Of a stretch of DNA of 64,000 bases, positions 1 through 7,920 are shown one piece after another; positions within the stretch are counted from its first letter, which is position 1, and each line of letters opens with the position of its first letter. Source of the DNA: Bremerella alba. GTDB lineage: Bacteria; Planctomycetota; Planctomycetia; Pirellulales; Pirellulaceae. Below the pieces are notes generated by a model. It saw only the letters and a list, made by a program, of their open reading frames with translations, was not told the DNA's origin and did no database searches. The translations under genes were made by a program, and so were the position numbers. Where the stretch lies: positions 310,001 through 374,000 of the forward strand of contig NZ_JABRWO010000007.1 in assembly GCF_013618625.1 (NCBI RefSeq). The letters run 5' to 3'.

Positions 1-502
1 CGATCAGACTCATAGCCGATGCTAAATCGGCTTCGCCGGGCACTTTCCCTTCGCGATCAAAGAATCCCCAAGCCTTGATCAAAGGCCCTGCGGTAATATC
101 AAACGCACCATTTGTGTCACGATAAAGCTGGACCGCAAGCTCCAACAGTTCAAATAGTCGTGATTCGACAACTTGGGGTCGCAGATAGGCAGTAGCTCCC
201 AACATGCAAATCTCACTGTCGTAGCGATAGGCAGAAAGCTGTTGCTCTAACTCGGTCACCAAGTCCAACGCTGCCACGCCCGCTTCTGTTTCCGTTCCCG
301 GGCCTACAGCATTCAAGTAGACCTCAAACTGGCAGGCCATAGCCTTTCGGGTAAGCTGAATCAAATAGGCTCCCGGAGCGGTCGACGCGGCGGAAGACAA
401 CCCCGTTTTAGGGACTGCTTCAGTCTTGGCTGCTTCTTCTGAATGAATTTTTCCACGCAGAAAATTGCGGCGGCTGGCCAGTCTTTCCTCTTCAGATGTC
501 AC
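1..502 (-). CDS. apbE: FAD:protein FMN transferase (ApbE family), 3' part cut by window edge
   Basis: ApbE enzymes covalently attach FMN from FAD to threonines of redox proteins such as NqrC/RnfG, outside the cytoplasmic membrane, with Mg2+. The visible 167 residues carry typical ApbE landmarks: MACQFEVYL near residue 55, the ELEQQLSAYRYDSEI segment that matches the family's E..S.y...SEi region, and AVQLYRDTNGAFDITAGPL followed by KAWGF, the family's FDiT.gPL..lWgf block. The N-terminus (about 50 residues) shows no obvious signal peptide or lipobox, only RRNFLRG, which loosely resembles a twin-arginine motif. The start is a GTG at 500-502 with AGGA 8 bases upstream. The C-terminal part, including the distal Mg2+-binding region, lies outside the window. 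The neighbour is a divergent c-type cytochrome, which fits a redox context. The family call rests on motif recognition and is fairly secure. Confidence 0.85.
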   Translation of the reverse strand, partial: MTSEEERLASRRNFLRGKIHSEEAAKTEAVPKTGLSSAASTAPGAYLIQLTRKAMACQFEVYLNAVGPGTETEAGVAALDLVTELEQQLSAYRYDSEICMLGATAYLRPQVVESRLFELLELAVQLYRDTNGAFDITAGPLIKAWGFFDREGKVPGEADLASAMSLI

Positions 503-552
503 GACTTGTCCTGGATTTCTTTGGTAGCGGGTTCTAGGAATCGAAATTCTGT

Positions 553-578
553 CCCTGAATCAAGTTCAGGGTTATACT
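553..578 (+). promoter_or_regulatory. Inverted repeat abutting a TATACT -10-like box
   Basis: A perfect inverted repeat, CCCTGAA (553-559) and TTCAGGG (565-571) with a 5-base spacer, lies directly before TATACT (573-578), which matches the -10 consensus at 5 of 6 positions. No good -35 hexamer is visible, so the repeat occupies the place where one would sit. This could be an operator or activator site for the cytochrome gene at 613. The assignment as a promoter is inference. Confidence 0.35.
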
Positions 579-612
579 AATTGTGAACGCTCGTCCCCAG
601 GAGGCAACATCA

Positions 613-1578
613 ATGCGTCAATTCAGTCTTATCCTTGCCGTCGGAATTATTGCAACTTTACTGGGCAATTCCTCGCTGCATGCCCAACAAGCAGAACGCC
701 GAGCCAAGGCTCCGGAATTTAACAACACTACGACCAGCATCATATTCTTCAAAGATGTCTTCGCGGAAGGTCTGCAAGGAGAACGTCCTCAGATTCTCAG
801 CGAGAACAGTCAGGCCCCTGCGATGGCACCAGGTTCTCCGGGCGGCGGCATGCAATCGCCAGCCGCGGCAGGAAGTGGCAATGCGGGGGAATGGGCCGAC
901 ATTATCTCACCGACCACCATTCAAGACGAGGTCAAACGTCTTAACAATCAGCTGGCTGAAACCGTTCAGAATGTTCGAAAATTCAACGGTGGCGGTTTCG
1001 AGGAAGCTCGACGAGATTTCTCCGTACTTGCGATGCTCTTTGAAATTGTGGCTGAACATGACGGTGACGTTCGTTGGAAAGAATTTGCCCTGACCGCACG
1101 CGATGGGTTTGCCCGAGCGGGCTTCAATTCCAAAGTAGGCACCGACAACTCATTCAAAGAAGCCAAGCTCCGGGCCGAAGACCTAGAGCAACTCGTACGT
1201 GGCGGATCACTCGAAACCCGTGAAGCAGATCCCAAGGCAACCTGGGAGGCGATCGCAGATCGCCCACCATTGATGCAACGTCTGGAAATCGCTTATCAGA
1301 AGCGTCTTAAGCCCATGACCGCCAGCGAATCAGAGTTCAAAGACAACGTCGAAGACATTCTGCATGAAGCCGAGCTTATTGCCGCGATTGGTCATGCGAT
1401 GCAGAAAGAAGGGTTCGAATACTATGACGACGAGGACTACATCGGCTATTGCCAACAAATGCAAGAAGCCGCGTTGAAAGTCGTTAAGGCCGTCAAGGAA
1501 AACAACGCCGACGCGGCCCGTACTGCCGCCGGCGAAGTTAGTCAGGCCTGTACGTTATGCCACGAAAGCTATCGCTGA
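613..1578 (+). CDS. Secreted c-type cytochrome with C-terminal heme site
   Basis: The protein has 321 residues with an N-terminal signal peptide (hydrophobic stretch about residues 7-24, cleavage near AQA) and a single CxxCH heme-binding motif, CTLCH at residues 313-317, four residues before the end. A heme site at the extreme C-terminus of a helical domain is typical of the cytochrome c'/c-556 fold; the second half (about 215-321) is helix-rich and would form the four-helix bundle. The middle (about 95-200) may be a related degenerate helical domain without a heme site. The ATG at 613 is preferred over an upstream ATG at 583 because AGGAGG stands 9 bases before it and the signal peptide then starts at the N-terminus. 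The physiological partner is unknown. The gene converges on the next gene and overlaps its end by 10 bases. Confidence 0.75.
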   Translation: MRQFSLILAVGIIATLLGNSSLHAQQAERRAKAPEFNNTTTSIIFFKDVFAEGLQGERPQILSENSQAPAMAPGSPGGGMQSPAAAGSGNAGEWADIISPTTIQDEVKRLNNQLAETVQNVRKFNGGGFEEARRDFSVLAMLFEIVAEHDGDVRWKEFALTARDGFARAGFNSKVGTDNSFKEAKLRAEDLEQLVRGGSLETREADPKATWEAIADRPPLMQRLEIAYQKRLKPMTASESEFKDNVEDILHEAELIAAIGHAMQKEGFEYYDDEDYIGYCQQMQEAALKVVKAVKENNADAARTAAGEVSQACTLCHESYR

Positions 1579-2894
1579 TCCGTTCCAAACTTGGGAATTA
1601 CCAGGTCCGGTAGGTCGCCTGGAATTCCCTCGAAGCTGGCAATGACTTGATTAGCCTCCTCCTGAATTGCGACGGGCTTGCCTGAGAAATCGAGAAGCGG
1701 CATTTCATCAGGGAGGTGGCCATTGGCTGCTTGAACAGCCGCGAGCCAGATTGTCATTCGCGATCTATCTTTCGAAAAGCTGGCGTGCTGAGCGTGCATA
1801 CCACTTAGCAAAAAGTCACCGGAAACGGTCGGGTACTGGGGGGTCATCTGAGCAATGTTCAGTGCATCCGAGATCGCAGCCAACCCCTCGGCACGCTGAT
1901 AATAGGGCTTCTCTGCAGACGCTACGACGTCTTTCATCGCGTCCAGGTAGAATGCCTGATCGGTCGTCAAGTTTCTGGAAATCGAGCTGGAAAGCTTAGC
2001 AAACTCTCCACTGGCCATCATTGCTTCGTATTCTTCACGCGTGAGCAACGATGCCAGATGCCCTGCCCGAATCATTTCCAGGAAATGCAACCCACTGGCA
2101 CGGTCCGCTTTCCAGAGTTCGGTATCTTTAGGCCATCGCTGCATGGTCTGCTTGATTACGGTCTCGAGTGTTCGAAGTTGGCCGGCAGAAAATTGCGGGT
2201 GACGTAGCAGGGCCCGCATCGTCAGCAGCGTCTCTTCTCGGATTGCGGCGGCGGTATTGCGTGCCGGAAGCGTCGGGACCTCGGTTAATTGATCGGCATA
2301 CGCGAGAGCATAAGCGATCGCCGTCACGGCTTCACTCATGTTGTTGAGACGCGCCTGACTGGCGGCCTCCAACAACTCGGCCCTTGCCAGGCAGTGAATC
2401 GTTGATGTCCAGCTTGGATCAGCCAGAATGCCTGACTCAAGATCGACTGGAAAGCGTGCTTTAGGTTGAAGCAGGATGTTTCGACCTGCTTTCCGCTGCA
2501 CGTCCCAGGCCCCAAGAAAGTCTTGACCTTGTGCGGATACCAGCAGATCGCGCCCAGGTGATTTTGGATTCCACCAGTGGGCGCTATCGGCCAGAGCCTG
2601 ATTTACCGTTTCGGCATCGGTTCCGCGTAGGAACTTGAAGATCGGTTCCCCGGACGTCTCATCGGTTTGATCACGATAGGATTCGGCGATTTGGGAAGGG
2701 AGCGATTTCTCGGCCTCAAGTCGATCTAGTTCATTCTTTACTCTCGGATCGTTCACCGTCTTCGATAATTTCAGTTGACTGAAATCTGCCGGCGTGGTCC
2801 CTTGACCGTACGGATCGGCAGGCGAGCCTTGGCCACATCCGCACAAGGTGATGTTTGCCAAGATCAAAAAGCTGAGAGAATAGAATCGTGACAT
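1569..2894 (-). CDS. Conserved hypothetical lipoprotein
   Basis: The 441-residue product starts with a lipoprotein-type signal: a hydrophobic stretch ending in TLCGCGQ, where the second Cys would be the lipidated residue. The rest is soluble, mostly helical and without recognisable catalytic motifs. It contains AEGLAAISDALNIAQ and many alanine/leucine heptads, which suggests an all-helical fold. Its length and features fit planctomycete-specific lipoproteins of unknown function. The ATG at 2894 is chosen over a GTG at 2924 because it begins the signal peptide and has GGAAG about 9 bases upstream. The 3' end overlaps the convergent cytochrome gene by 10 bases. No function is proposed. Confidence 0.6.
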   Translation of the reverse strand: MSRFYSLSFLILANITLCGCGQGSPADPYGQGTTPADFSQLKLSKTVNDPRVKNELDRLEAEKSLPSQIAESYRDQTDETSGEPIFKFLRGTDAETVNQALADSAHWWNPKSPGRDLLVSAQGQDFLGAWDVQRKAGRNILLQPKARFPVDLESGILADPSWTSTIHCLARAELLEAASQARLNNMSEAVTAIAYALAYADQLTEVPTLPARNTAAAIREETLLTMRALLRHPQFSAGQLRTLETVIKQTMQRWPKDTELWKADRASGLHFLEMIRAGHLASLLTREEYEAMMASGEFAKLSSSISRNLTTDQAFYLDAMKDVVASAEKPYYQRAEGLAAISDALNIAQMTPQYPTVSGDFLLSGMHAQHASFSKDRSRMTIWLAAVQAANGHLPDEMPLLDFSGKPVAIQEEANQVIASFEGIPGDLPDLVIPKFGTDQR

Positions 2895-2964
2895 ATGGGG
2901 ACGCTTCCGGGGATCTTCAGACACTATCGATGGATAAGCTGTATCGTATCTGTGACCATGCGAA

Positions 2965-3513
2965 TCAGAAAAGCTCGATTAGTTCGGCAAGCCCCGTCTC
3001 AGCTAGTTCTGCCCCGGTTACGAACCGGCCAGGATGCGTCCACTGAGCAATCAACTCAGGCTTGGTTTTGAAAAGGCTTGCCAACAATGAGTCCATTTCT
3101 GAATTAAGATGATTGTAATGCCGTACCCACTCGGCGGCCTCGGTAACCGGGATGTTCTCGTCGCTTTGCCAACGCATCGGATGAAACAAGAGAACACTCC
3201 AAGGTGTCACATAACGCTTCTTGCACGCGGCAAATGGCCACAGGGCAGCCGAAGAGCATTCACCGATGACAATGCCGGTGGCTTGAATCTTGCGAATACG
3301 AAGAAGGCTCACCAAACCAATTGCCGCATAGGAACTGCCACCTGGAGAGTCGAAATAAAGGGTACATTCTCCTTCAACAGGAACTTCCAGGATTTTCTCG
3401 TAGATTTCGGTACACGCCTCGCCGAACTCGCCAGAGATTACGATCTCTTGCGGACCAGCTTCTTCTTCACGCTGGGAATCGTCGGAACTGTCCGACTTTT
3501 GAGACTTCGCCAT
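2965..3513 (-). CDS. ClpP/crotonase-fold serine protease-like protein
   Basis: The 182-residue protein has the ClpP-type fold signatures. A DSPGGSSYAAIGL segment matches the ClpP oxyanion-hole region (nSPGG), GECSSAALWPFAAC carries the likely nucleophilic Ser (G.c.SaAa), and LLFHPMRW carries the likely catalytic His. The first 25 residues are acidic and probably disordered. It has no signal peptide, so it is probably cytoplasmic, unlike SppA. It is divergent from housekeeping ClpP, whose motifs would be GxASMGA and MIHQP, and the third triad residue cannot be assigned by eye. It may form an accessory ClpP-like ring, or process a specific substrate. The ATG at 3513 starts MAKSQK; a GTG 15 bases upstream is an alternative. 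No clpX is adjacent. Confidence 0.75.
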   Translation of the reverse strand: MAKSQKSDSSDDSQREEEAGPQEIVISGEFGEACTEIYEKILEVPVEGECTLYFDSPGGSSYAAIGLVSLLRIRKIQATGIVIGECSSAALWPFAACKKRYVTPWSVLLFHPMRWQSDENIPVTEAAEWVRHYNHLNSEMDSLLASLFKTKPELIAQWTHPGRFVTGAELAETGLAELIELF

Positions 3514-3778
3514 AAAAGTTTTTCGCACCTTTTCGTAACAGCCAATTCAGAGCGTACCACCTATAACGTTTATGATAACGCAAGCGACTTTTGCGTTAAG
3601 ACGCCGCTCCTATATCGCGTTAGAGTGTCTCATTGCTGAACAACTGCCAAGAATCGACGTAAAATTCACCAGTGTTGCCCTTTCAGGCGGGCAAGATGGA
3701 TGAATTGACTCAACTTTAGGGATATCATTACAGGTACCCTCTCATCGAAATTCGCCCCCAATTTTGGAGCTAGACGTG

Positions 3779-4336
3779 ATGAAACGTATTTCGCCGGTTT
3801 GCTTGGTTCTGATCCTGTTGACCGCATTTTCGGCAATGGCTGACGACAAATCCGATGGCGATAAAAAGCAAGCCGAACAGATTTCCTTTGGTGACGGCCA
3901 CTTTGAGATGACCAAGCCAGAAGGATGGAAGTCCGTAAAACCCCGCGTTGGTATCATCGACGTCGAGCTAGAAATCCCCGCTGCCAAAGGAGATGGAACC
4001 GACGGTCGTGCCACGTTGATGGGAGCCGGCGGCAGCATCGATGCTAATATCGATCGCTGGAAAGGGCAGTTCGTCAAAATGACCAAGGACGCCGAAGTGA
4101 AGGAAGAAACCATCGCCGAGCAAAAGGTCCACTTGGTCGAGTTGGTAGGTGACTTCAAAGACCAGCGTGGTCCATTCGCACCAGCCGAAGTGAAAGAAGG
4201 CTACACCATGCTGGCTGCCATCATCACCACCGAGAAGCTCGGGAACTACTTCCTCAAGTTCTATGGTCCGACGGCAACGATCGACCAAAACAAGGAAAAG
4301 TTCACCACCATGGTAAAGAGCTTGAAGGTTAAATAG
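3779..4336 (+). CDS. Small exported protein, planctomycete type, unknown function
   Basis: The product has 185 residues with a signal peptide (residues 1-22, cleavage after AMA) followed by a lysine-rich linker and a compact domain of about 145 residues. The domain begins GHFEMTKPEGW and ends MVKSLKVK. That layout (a PsbP/PsbQ-like or lipid-binding mixed alpha/beta domain with a 'kP.gW...' start) is often seen in small exported proteins that are annotated as hypothetical in planctomycetes. No catalytic residues or cysteines are evident. The ATG at 3779 has GGAG about 10 bases upstream and starts the signal peptide; a TTG at 3764 in the same frame is unlikely. A strong terminator follows, so it is a single-gene unit. 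Function unknown. Confidence 0.65.
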   Translation: MKRISPVCLVLILLTAFSAMADDKSDGDKKQAEQISFGDGHFEMTKPEGWKSVKPRVGIIDVELEIPAAKGDGTDGRATLMGAGGSIDANIDRWKGQFVKMTKDAEVKEETIAEQKVHLVELVGDFKDQRGPFAPAEVKEGYTMLAAIITTEKLGNYFLKFYGPTATIDQNKEKFTTMVKSLKVK

Positions 4337-4364
4337 CCTGAGCCAATCCCCTAATCACCGTATT

Positions 4365-4400
4365 AAAGGAGGCGATTCATTCGGTTCGCCTCCTTTTTTT
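4365..4400 (+). terminator. Intrinsic terminator
   Basis: An 11-base-pair stem (AAAGGAGGCGA with TCGCCTCCTTT) encloses a 10-base loop and is followed by a run of T. It closes the gene ending at 4336. Confidence 0.92.
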
Positions 4401-4572
4401 CATGCCGTATTCATATAGTTGTTGCACAGCTTCTTGGTAATTCCCGGCCCCAATCGTCCCGAGTTAAAGCCAGGGCTATATTAGTAAGAGTAGAGGGCGA
4501 AAACCCGATCGATTTTCGGGGTTTCGTCGACGTTAACGAATTTGCCGATTTCTTTTCCCGACGCAGACATCC

Positions 4573-6072
4573 ATGAAGATCCATCAGTTCCTGGAACACT
4601 ACGGAATTCAGTCGAATCCCTTCGCCGTCGAAGACGCCCAAACCGACACCGTCTTCAAAAGTGGCTGCATCGATACCACCTATCACCCTTCCTGGCAAAA
4701 GGTGTATGGCGATCCCCAGGATCCCTCTACGTCGATTGTTTTTGGCGAAAAGGGTGCCGGAAAAACGGCAATGCGGCTGCAAATCGTCGATCACATTGCT
4801 CGCTATAATCGCGAGAATCCCACACAGCAAATCTACGTGATCGAATACGACGACTTCAATCCTTACCTCGATCGATTTCGTGAACACCAGATCGGCCGCG
4901 GCCGACGGCCAGACCGAACCCTCAAGCGATGGATGCTTTGGGATCACATGGACGCCATCTTGATGATTGGCGTGACAAGCCTTATCGACCGGGTCCTGGC
5001 CACACGCAACAGCATGGCAACGCCTGGCTGCGAAATCAGTGACTCTAGTGTGGCTAAGCTCGACCAGAATCAGGCACGCGACCTGTTGCTGCTGGCGGCT
5101 TGTTACGACGAATCCACCACCGAAACGTTCAAGACTCGCTGGGCTGCACTACGAAAGAAACTGGGCGTTTGGTCCCTCCAATCTTGGGGGGCGTTTTCGT
5201 TGGGAGTCGGCACATCCGTTGGTGTTATTGCCCTGTTCACGACGTTGATGATCGGGTCTGGAACCCCTTATTTCCCTTGGTGGGTCTACCTGATTGCTTT
5301 CATTGCAGGCTGGATGCCATGGTTGATCAAAGCCCTGCGAGCCACTTGGAAGGCCCATCGTATCTACCGCAACGTGAAGGTCAGCAATCACGAGCGAATC
5401 GCCCTAGCGCGAACGCTGATGACTTTTCCGATGAGCGAGCTTTCGTCCCAGCCACTGCCCATGCATCCGCGAACGGACGACCGCTACGCGATGCTGAACA
5501 AATTCTCAGGGATCCTACGATCACTCGATGTGACAGGCATTATCGTCATCGTCGACCGGGTAGACGAGCCGCACTTGATCAACGGTTCACCTGAACTGAT
5601 GCGTCTGCTCTTGTGGCCAATGCTTGACAATAAGTTCCTCAAGCAATCAGGATTCGGTGTGAAGCTATTGCTGCCGATCGAACTGCAGCAATTTATCGAG
5701 CGAGAGAACAAAGAGTTTTATCAGCGGGCTCGCCTTGATAAGCAAAATATGATTCCTTCGCTGCAATGGACAAGCGAAGCGTTGTACGATGTGGCGAGTG
5801 CTCGAATCCAAGCGGTTTCCAATGGCGAGGCCCCGTCAATGCAGGACTTGTTCGACGAAAGTATCTCGAAGCAACGAATCTTCGAGGCCTTTCGCCAACT
5901 CCGCGTTCCGCGGCATCTGTTCAAGTTCCTCTATCGCCTCTTAGTCGCTCACTGCAACAACTACACGGATCAAGATCCTAGCTATAAGATCTCCAGCCAA
6001 ACGTTTGAGTCGACTCTGGCTGTTTACCTTCGCGAGCAAGACGCGTTTGACCGCGGGTTAGGTGCTGGCTAA
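4573..6072 (+). CDS. KAP-like P-loop NTPase with two internal membrane helices
   Basis: The 499-residue protein has a Walker A motif, GEKGAGKT (58-65), and a probable Walker B, IIVIVDRVDE (323-332). Two hydrophobic helices (about 205-227 and 236-256), separated by a short loop, sit between the two motifs. Membrane helices inserted inside the P-loop domain are the defining feature of KAP NTPases (Kidins220/ARMS, PifA), which act at the membrane as signalling or phage-exclusion STAND-type ATPases. The C-terminal 160 residues are helical and could form the lid. The N-terminal 50 residues (FLEHYGIQSNPF) resemble the start of AAA/ExeA-like proteins. Assignment to KAP is by architecture, not alignment. 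It could also be a planctomycete-specific AAA family. It stands alone, followed by a lipoprotein gene in the same direction after 122 bases. Confidence 0.65.
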   Translation: MKIHQFLEHYGIQSNPFAVEDAQTDTVFKSGCIDTTYHPSWQKVYGDPQDPSTSIVFGEKGAGKTAMRLQIVDHIARYNRENPTQQIYVIEYDDFNPYLDRFREHQIGRGRRPDRTLKRWMLWDHMDAILMIGVTSLIDRVLATRNSMATPGCEISDSSVAKLDQNQARDLLLLAACYDESTTETFKTRWAALRKKLGVWSLQSWGAFSLGVGTSVGVIALFTTLMIGSGTPYFPWWVYLIAFIAGWMPWLIKALRATWKAHRIYRNVKVSNHERIALARTLMTFPMSELSSQPLPMHPRTDDRYAMLNKFSGILRSLDVTGIIVIVDRVDEPHLINGSPELMRLLLWPMLDNKFLKQSGFGVKLLLPIELQQFIERENKEFYQRARLDKQNMIPSLQWTSEALYDVASARIQAVSNGEAPSMQDLFDESISKQRIFEAFRQLRVPRHLFKFLYRLLVAHCNNYTDQDPSYKISSQTFESTLAVYLREQDAFDRGLGAG

Positions 6073-6194
6073 ACATTGGCCGGAAATCGACATTGACACT
6101 TTCGGCGCTATTTGGGAAGTTTCCTGCTAATCTTCGAATTAGCCAGAGCGAAATTGAATCGCTCGGTACGTATTACTCGTAAGGAAAATGCGTC

Positions 6195-6836
6195 ATGCAA
6201 GGAAGCAAGCACGCGTGGCTGTTGCTGATCGCGATCGTCTTCTTTGGTTGCAATCAGTCCGACAATCCAACAAGCACCGCTCAGAACGACTCGGCTAATG
6301 GCCCTGGCAGCGATCAAATTGTTGTCGAGACCGTTAAGGACGAAGTCCAAAAGGCTTCTCAAGATCCCAAGGCCGTCATCGAATTGTTTCTCGTATCCTT
6401 GCGGCATGGCGACGCGACTACGACTAGTCGGCTGTTAACCACCAAAGCACGAACCGAAACTGCCAAGCATGATATGGTCGTTCGACCACCAGGCAGCGAA
6501 ACGGCAAAGTTTGTCGTCGGTCAAACCATCTACACGACGGAAACCCACGATATATGCCATGTCGAATCCAATTGGACCGATGTGGATGACGCCGGACGTC
6601 GCCAGACCTACGAAATCGTCTGGATACTACGTAAAGAACACGCCGGATGGGCGGTAGCTGGCATGGCGACCGAATTATTTTCTGGAGAAGCCCCTCTGGT
6701 GATGAATTTTGAAGACCCACTGGACATGCTGGCTCAGCAGCAACGAGCCGAGCTCGAATTGACCCGTCGGGGAAATGCTACGAGCGAAAGCCCACAGGTA
6801 ATGCCGGCTTCACACGCTTCTAGTCTCAACCGCTAA
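6195..6836 (+). CDS. Lipoprotein with NTF2/SnoaL-like domain
   Basis: The 213-residue product starts with a lipoprotein signal peptide; the lipobox is FFGC with Cys about residue 19. A linker and a domain of about 130 residues follow, beginning DPKAVIELFLVSLRHGDATTTSRLLTTKAR and containing YEIVWILRKEHAGWAVAGM. That order (helices with a 'fl.al..gD...a..llt..a' start, then beta strands ending 'l.r...gW.v.gm') fits the NTF2/SnoaL fold. This family serves as binding or enzymatic domains of many kinds, so no reaction is proposed. AAGGA lies 10 bases before the ATG. The C-terminal 40 residues look disordered. A strong hairpin terminator follows at 6867. Confidence 0.6.
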   Translation: MQGSKHAWLLLIAIVFFGCNQSDNPTSTAQNDSANGPGSDQIVVETVKDEVQKASQDPKAVIELFLVSLRHGDATTTSRLLTTKARTETAKHDMVVRPPGSETAKFVVGQTIYTTETHDICHVESNWTDVDDAGRRQTYEIVWILRKEHAGWAVAGMATELFSGEAPLVMNFEDPLDMLAQQQRAELELTRRGNATSESPQVMPASHASSLNR

Positions 6837-6866
6837 ACCGGCCACACTGGCATCGTTTATCACATT

Positions 6867-6911
6867 AAGCCTCGTAGTGATGGATTACGTTCCATTACAA
6901 CGAGGCTTTTT
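6867..6911 (+). terminator. Intrinsic terminator
   Basis: AAGCCTCGT (6867-6875) pairs with ACGAGGCTT (6900-6908) and the interior (TGATGGA with TCCATTA) extends the stem. A T-run follows. It ends the transcript of the lipoprotein gene at 6195-6836. Confidence 0.9.
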
Positions 6912-6943
6912 CCGTGGGTATCTCCTCATGATGACGGGTAGCC

Positions 6944-7006
6944 GAGAAGATATTGTGGTCAAGCACAACCATCTAGTCCCGTGTGAGACGCGGGGAAAAT
7001 CTTCTC
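6944..7006 (+). ncRNA. Candidate three-way-junction RNA (speculative)
   Basis: GAGAAGAT (6944-6951) pairs with ATCTTCTC (6999-7006). Inside lie two smaller hairpins: TTGTG/CACAA (6953-6968) and CCCG/CGGG (6978-6994). Together they could form a three-way junction of about 63 bases. It lies just after a terminator and well upstream of the next gene, so it is either a separate small RNA or part of a long leader. No known family is recognised. Confidence 0.2.
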
Positions 7007-7034
7007 TAAACACTCTAAATCCCCTTCCCACCGC

Positions 7035-7062
7035 TTGACTTAGCTTTCAGGCTTGGTAGCTT
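7035..7062 (+). promoter_or_regulatory. Possible promoter for the CCAPEP protein gene
   Basis: TTGACT (7035-7040) and TAGCTT (7057-7062) are separated by 16 bases. The -35 element is good and the -10 is weak. A transcript starting near 7070 would carry a leader of about 200 bases before the ATG at 7278. Confidence 0.3.
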
Positions 7063-7146
7063 TACCACCTATGCTATGCAACGCATAAATTCCTCGTAAT
7101 CGCCACAGCTTCACAACAGGGTAAGCTGAGACGGTTCGTGGGATAT

Positions 7147-7262
7147 CCGGCAATCCTAATAAATTGCCGGGAATTGTCCTCCGACGTTGTGCCGTCGTGT
7201 TCGGGGGATCAAATCGGACGGCGTCTTCGTGTTTTGCTCCCTTGCACTTCGGTACGTGAAGT
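7147..7262 (+). promoter_or_regulatory. Structured 5' leader with three hairpins
   Basis: Three perfect stems lie before the start codon at 7278: CCGGCAAT/ATTGCCGG (7147-7170), CGACG/CGTCG (7182-7197) and ACTTC/GAAGT (7246-7262). The last ends just before the GGAGGA Shine-Dalgarno site at 7265-7270. None is followed by a T-run, so they are not terminators. A role in mRNA stability or translation control is possible but unproven. Confidence 0.4.
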
Positions 7263-7277
7263 TTGGAGGATTCTTAA

Positions 7278-7814
7278 ATGAATCGTGTTTTCACTCTTGG
7301 TATCGCGATCTTTTTCGCGGTCGTTGGTATGGCCCTGATCGGTGGCGAACGTCAAGTTGACGCTGCTTTCGGTTGCCATGGTTGTTTTGGTGGTAAGCAC
7401 TGTGGCGGCCTGTTCGCTCGTCACAAGGCTTCGTGCTGTGCTCCTGAGCCAACTTGTTGTGCTCCTGAACCAGCTTGTTGTGCTCCTGAACCCGCTTGCT
7501 GCGGTCGTAAGAAGCATTGTGGTGGTGGTCTGTTCGCACGCCTGAAGGCTCGCCGTAGCTGCTGTGCTCCAGAACCTACCTGCTGCGCTCCAGAACCGAC
7601 TTGCTGTGCACCAGAACCAGTCGCTTGCGACTCGGGTTGTGGCACCGCTTGCGGTGGTTGTGACACTGGCTGCACGACCTGTGCTCCAGAACCAACCTGT
7701 GCAGCTCCTGAAGTTCACATGGAATCCGAAGCTGCTCCTGCTGCTCCGACTCCAGCTGAAGCTTCGCCATCGGAAGAAGCCCCACCGGCTCCTCCGGCAG
7801 CTGAAGAAGCCTAA
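7278..7814 (+). CDS. Secreted cysteine-rich CCAPEP-repeat protein
   Basis: The 178-residue product has a signal peptide (residues 1-29, ending VDA|A) and then a cysteine-rich body. The hexapeptide CCAPEP occurs six times, with related TCAPEP and CAAPE units. The body has an internal duplication: KHCGGLFARHKA plus three CCAPEP units is repeated as KHCGGGLFARLKA plus three CCAPEP units. The C-terminal 45 residues are rich in Ala, Pro and Glu. About 28 cysteines in an exported protein suggest extensive disulfide bonding or metal binding, perhaps in the proteinaceous cell envelope typical of planctomycetes. That role is inference. GGAGGA lies 7 bases before the ATG. The gene has its own leader and terminator, so it is monocistronic and probably well expressed. 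Confidence 0.8.
   Translation: MNRVFTLGIAIFFAVVGMALIGGERQVDAAFGCHGCFGGKHCGGLFARHKASCCAPEPTCCAPEPACCAPEPACCGRKKHCGGGLFARLKARRSCCAPEPTCCAPEPTCCAPEPVACDSGCGTACGGCDTGCTTCAPEPTCAAPEVHMESEAAPAAPTPAEASPSEEAPPAPPAAEEA
7435..7617 (+). repeat. CCAPEP-coding 21-base repeats in two clusters
   Basis: Units of the form TGTGCTCC[T/A]GA[A/G]CC plus two codons recur every 21 bases, three times at about 7435-7497 and three times at about 7559-7617. They encode CCAPEP plus one further residue. Codon changes between units (CCT/CCA, GAG/GAA, TGT/TGC) show that the copies have diverged while the peptide is kept. Confidence 0.75.
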
Positions 7815-7920
7815 TTGGGCTTCTCTTCTCTTAAGGTGACCAGGCCTGCGTCACCTCAGGGAAGAAACTGAAGGTGTGCGGGATTTGCCCTGTTACCCGC
7901 TCTCCCTCAGATAACTCAAT

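Larger units (their letters stand above)
6837..7277. other. Long intergenic region with several RNA hairpins
   Basis: This 441-base gap contains the terminator of the upstream lipoprotein gene, a possible three-way-junction RNA (6944-7006), a weak promoter (7035-7062) and a set of hairpins in the leader of the CCAPEP repeat gene (7147-7262). Each is listed separately. No open frame here looks coding. Confidence 0.7.

Noticed and set aside
7209-7718. 169-codon minus-strand frame opposite the CCAPEP gene
   Set aside because: It is the antisense reading of the repeats (Ser/Thr/Trp-rich) and has no start signal.
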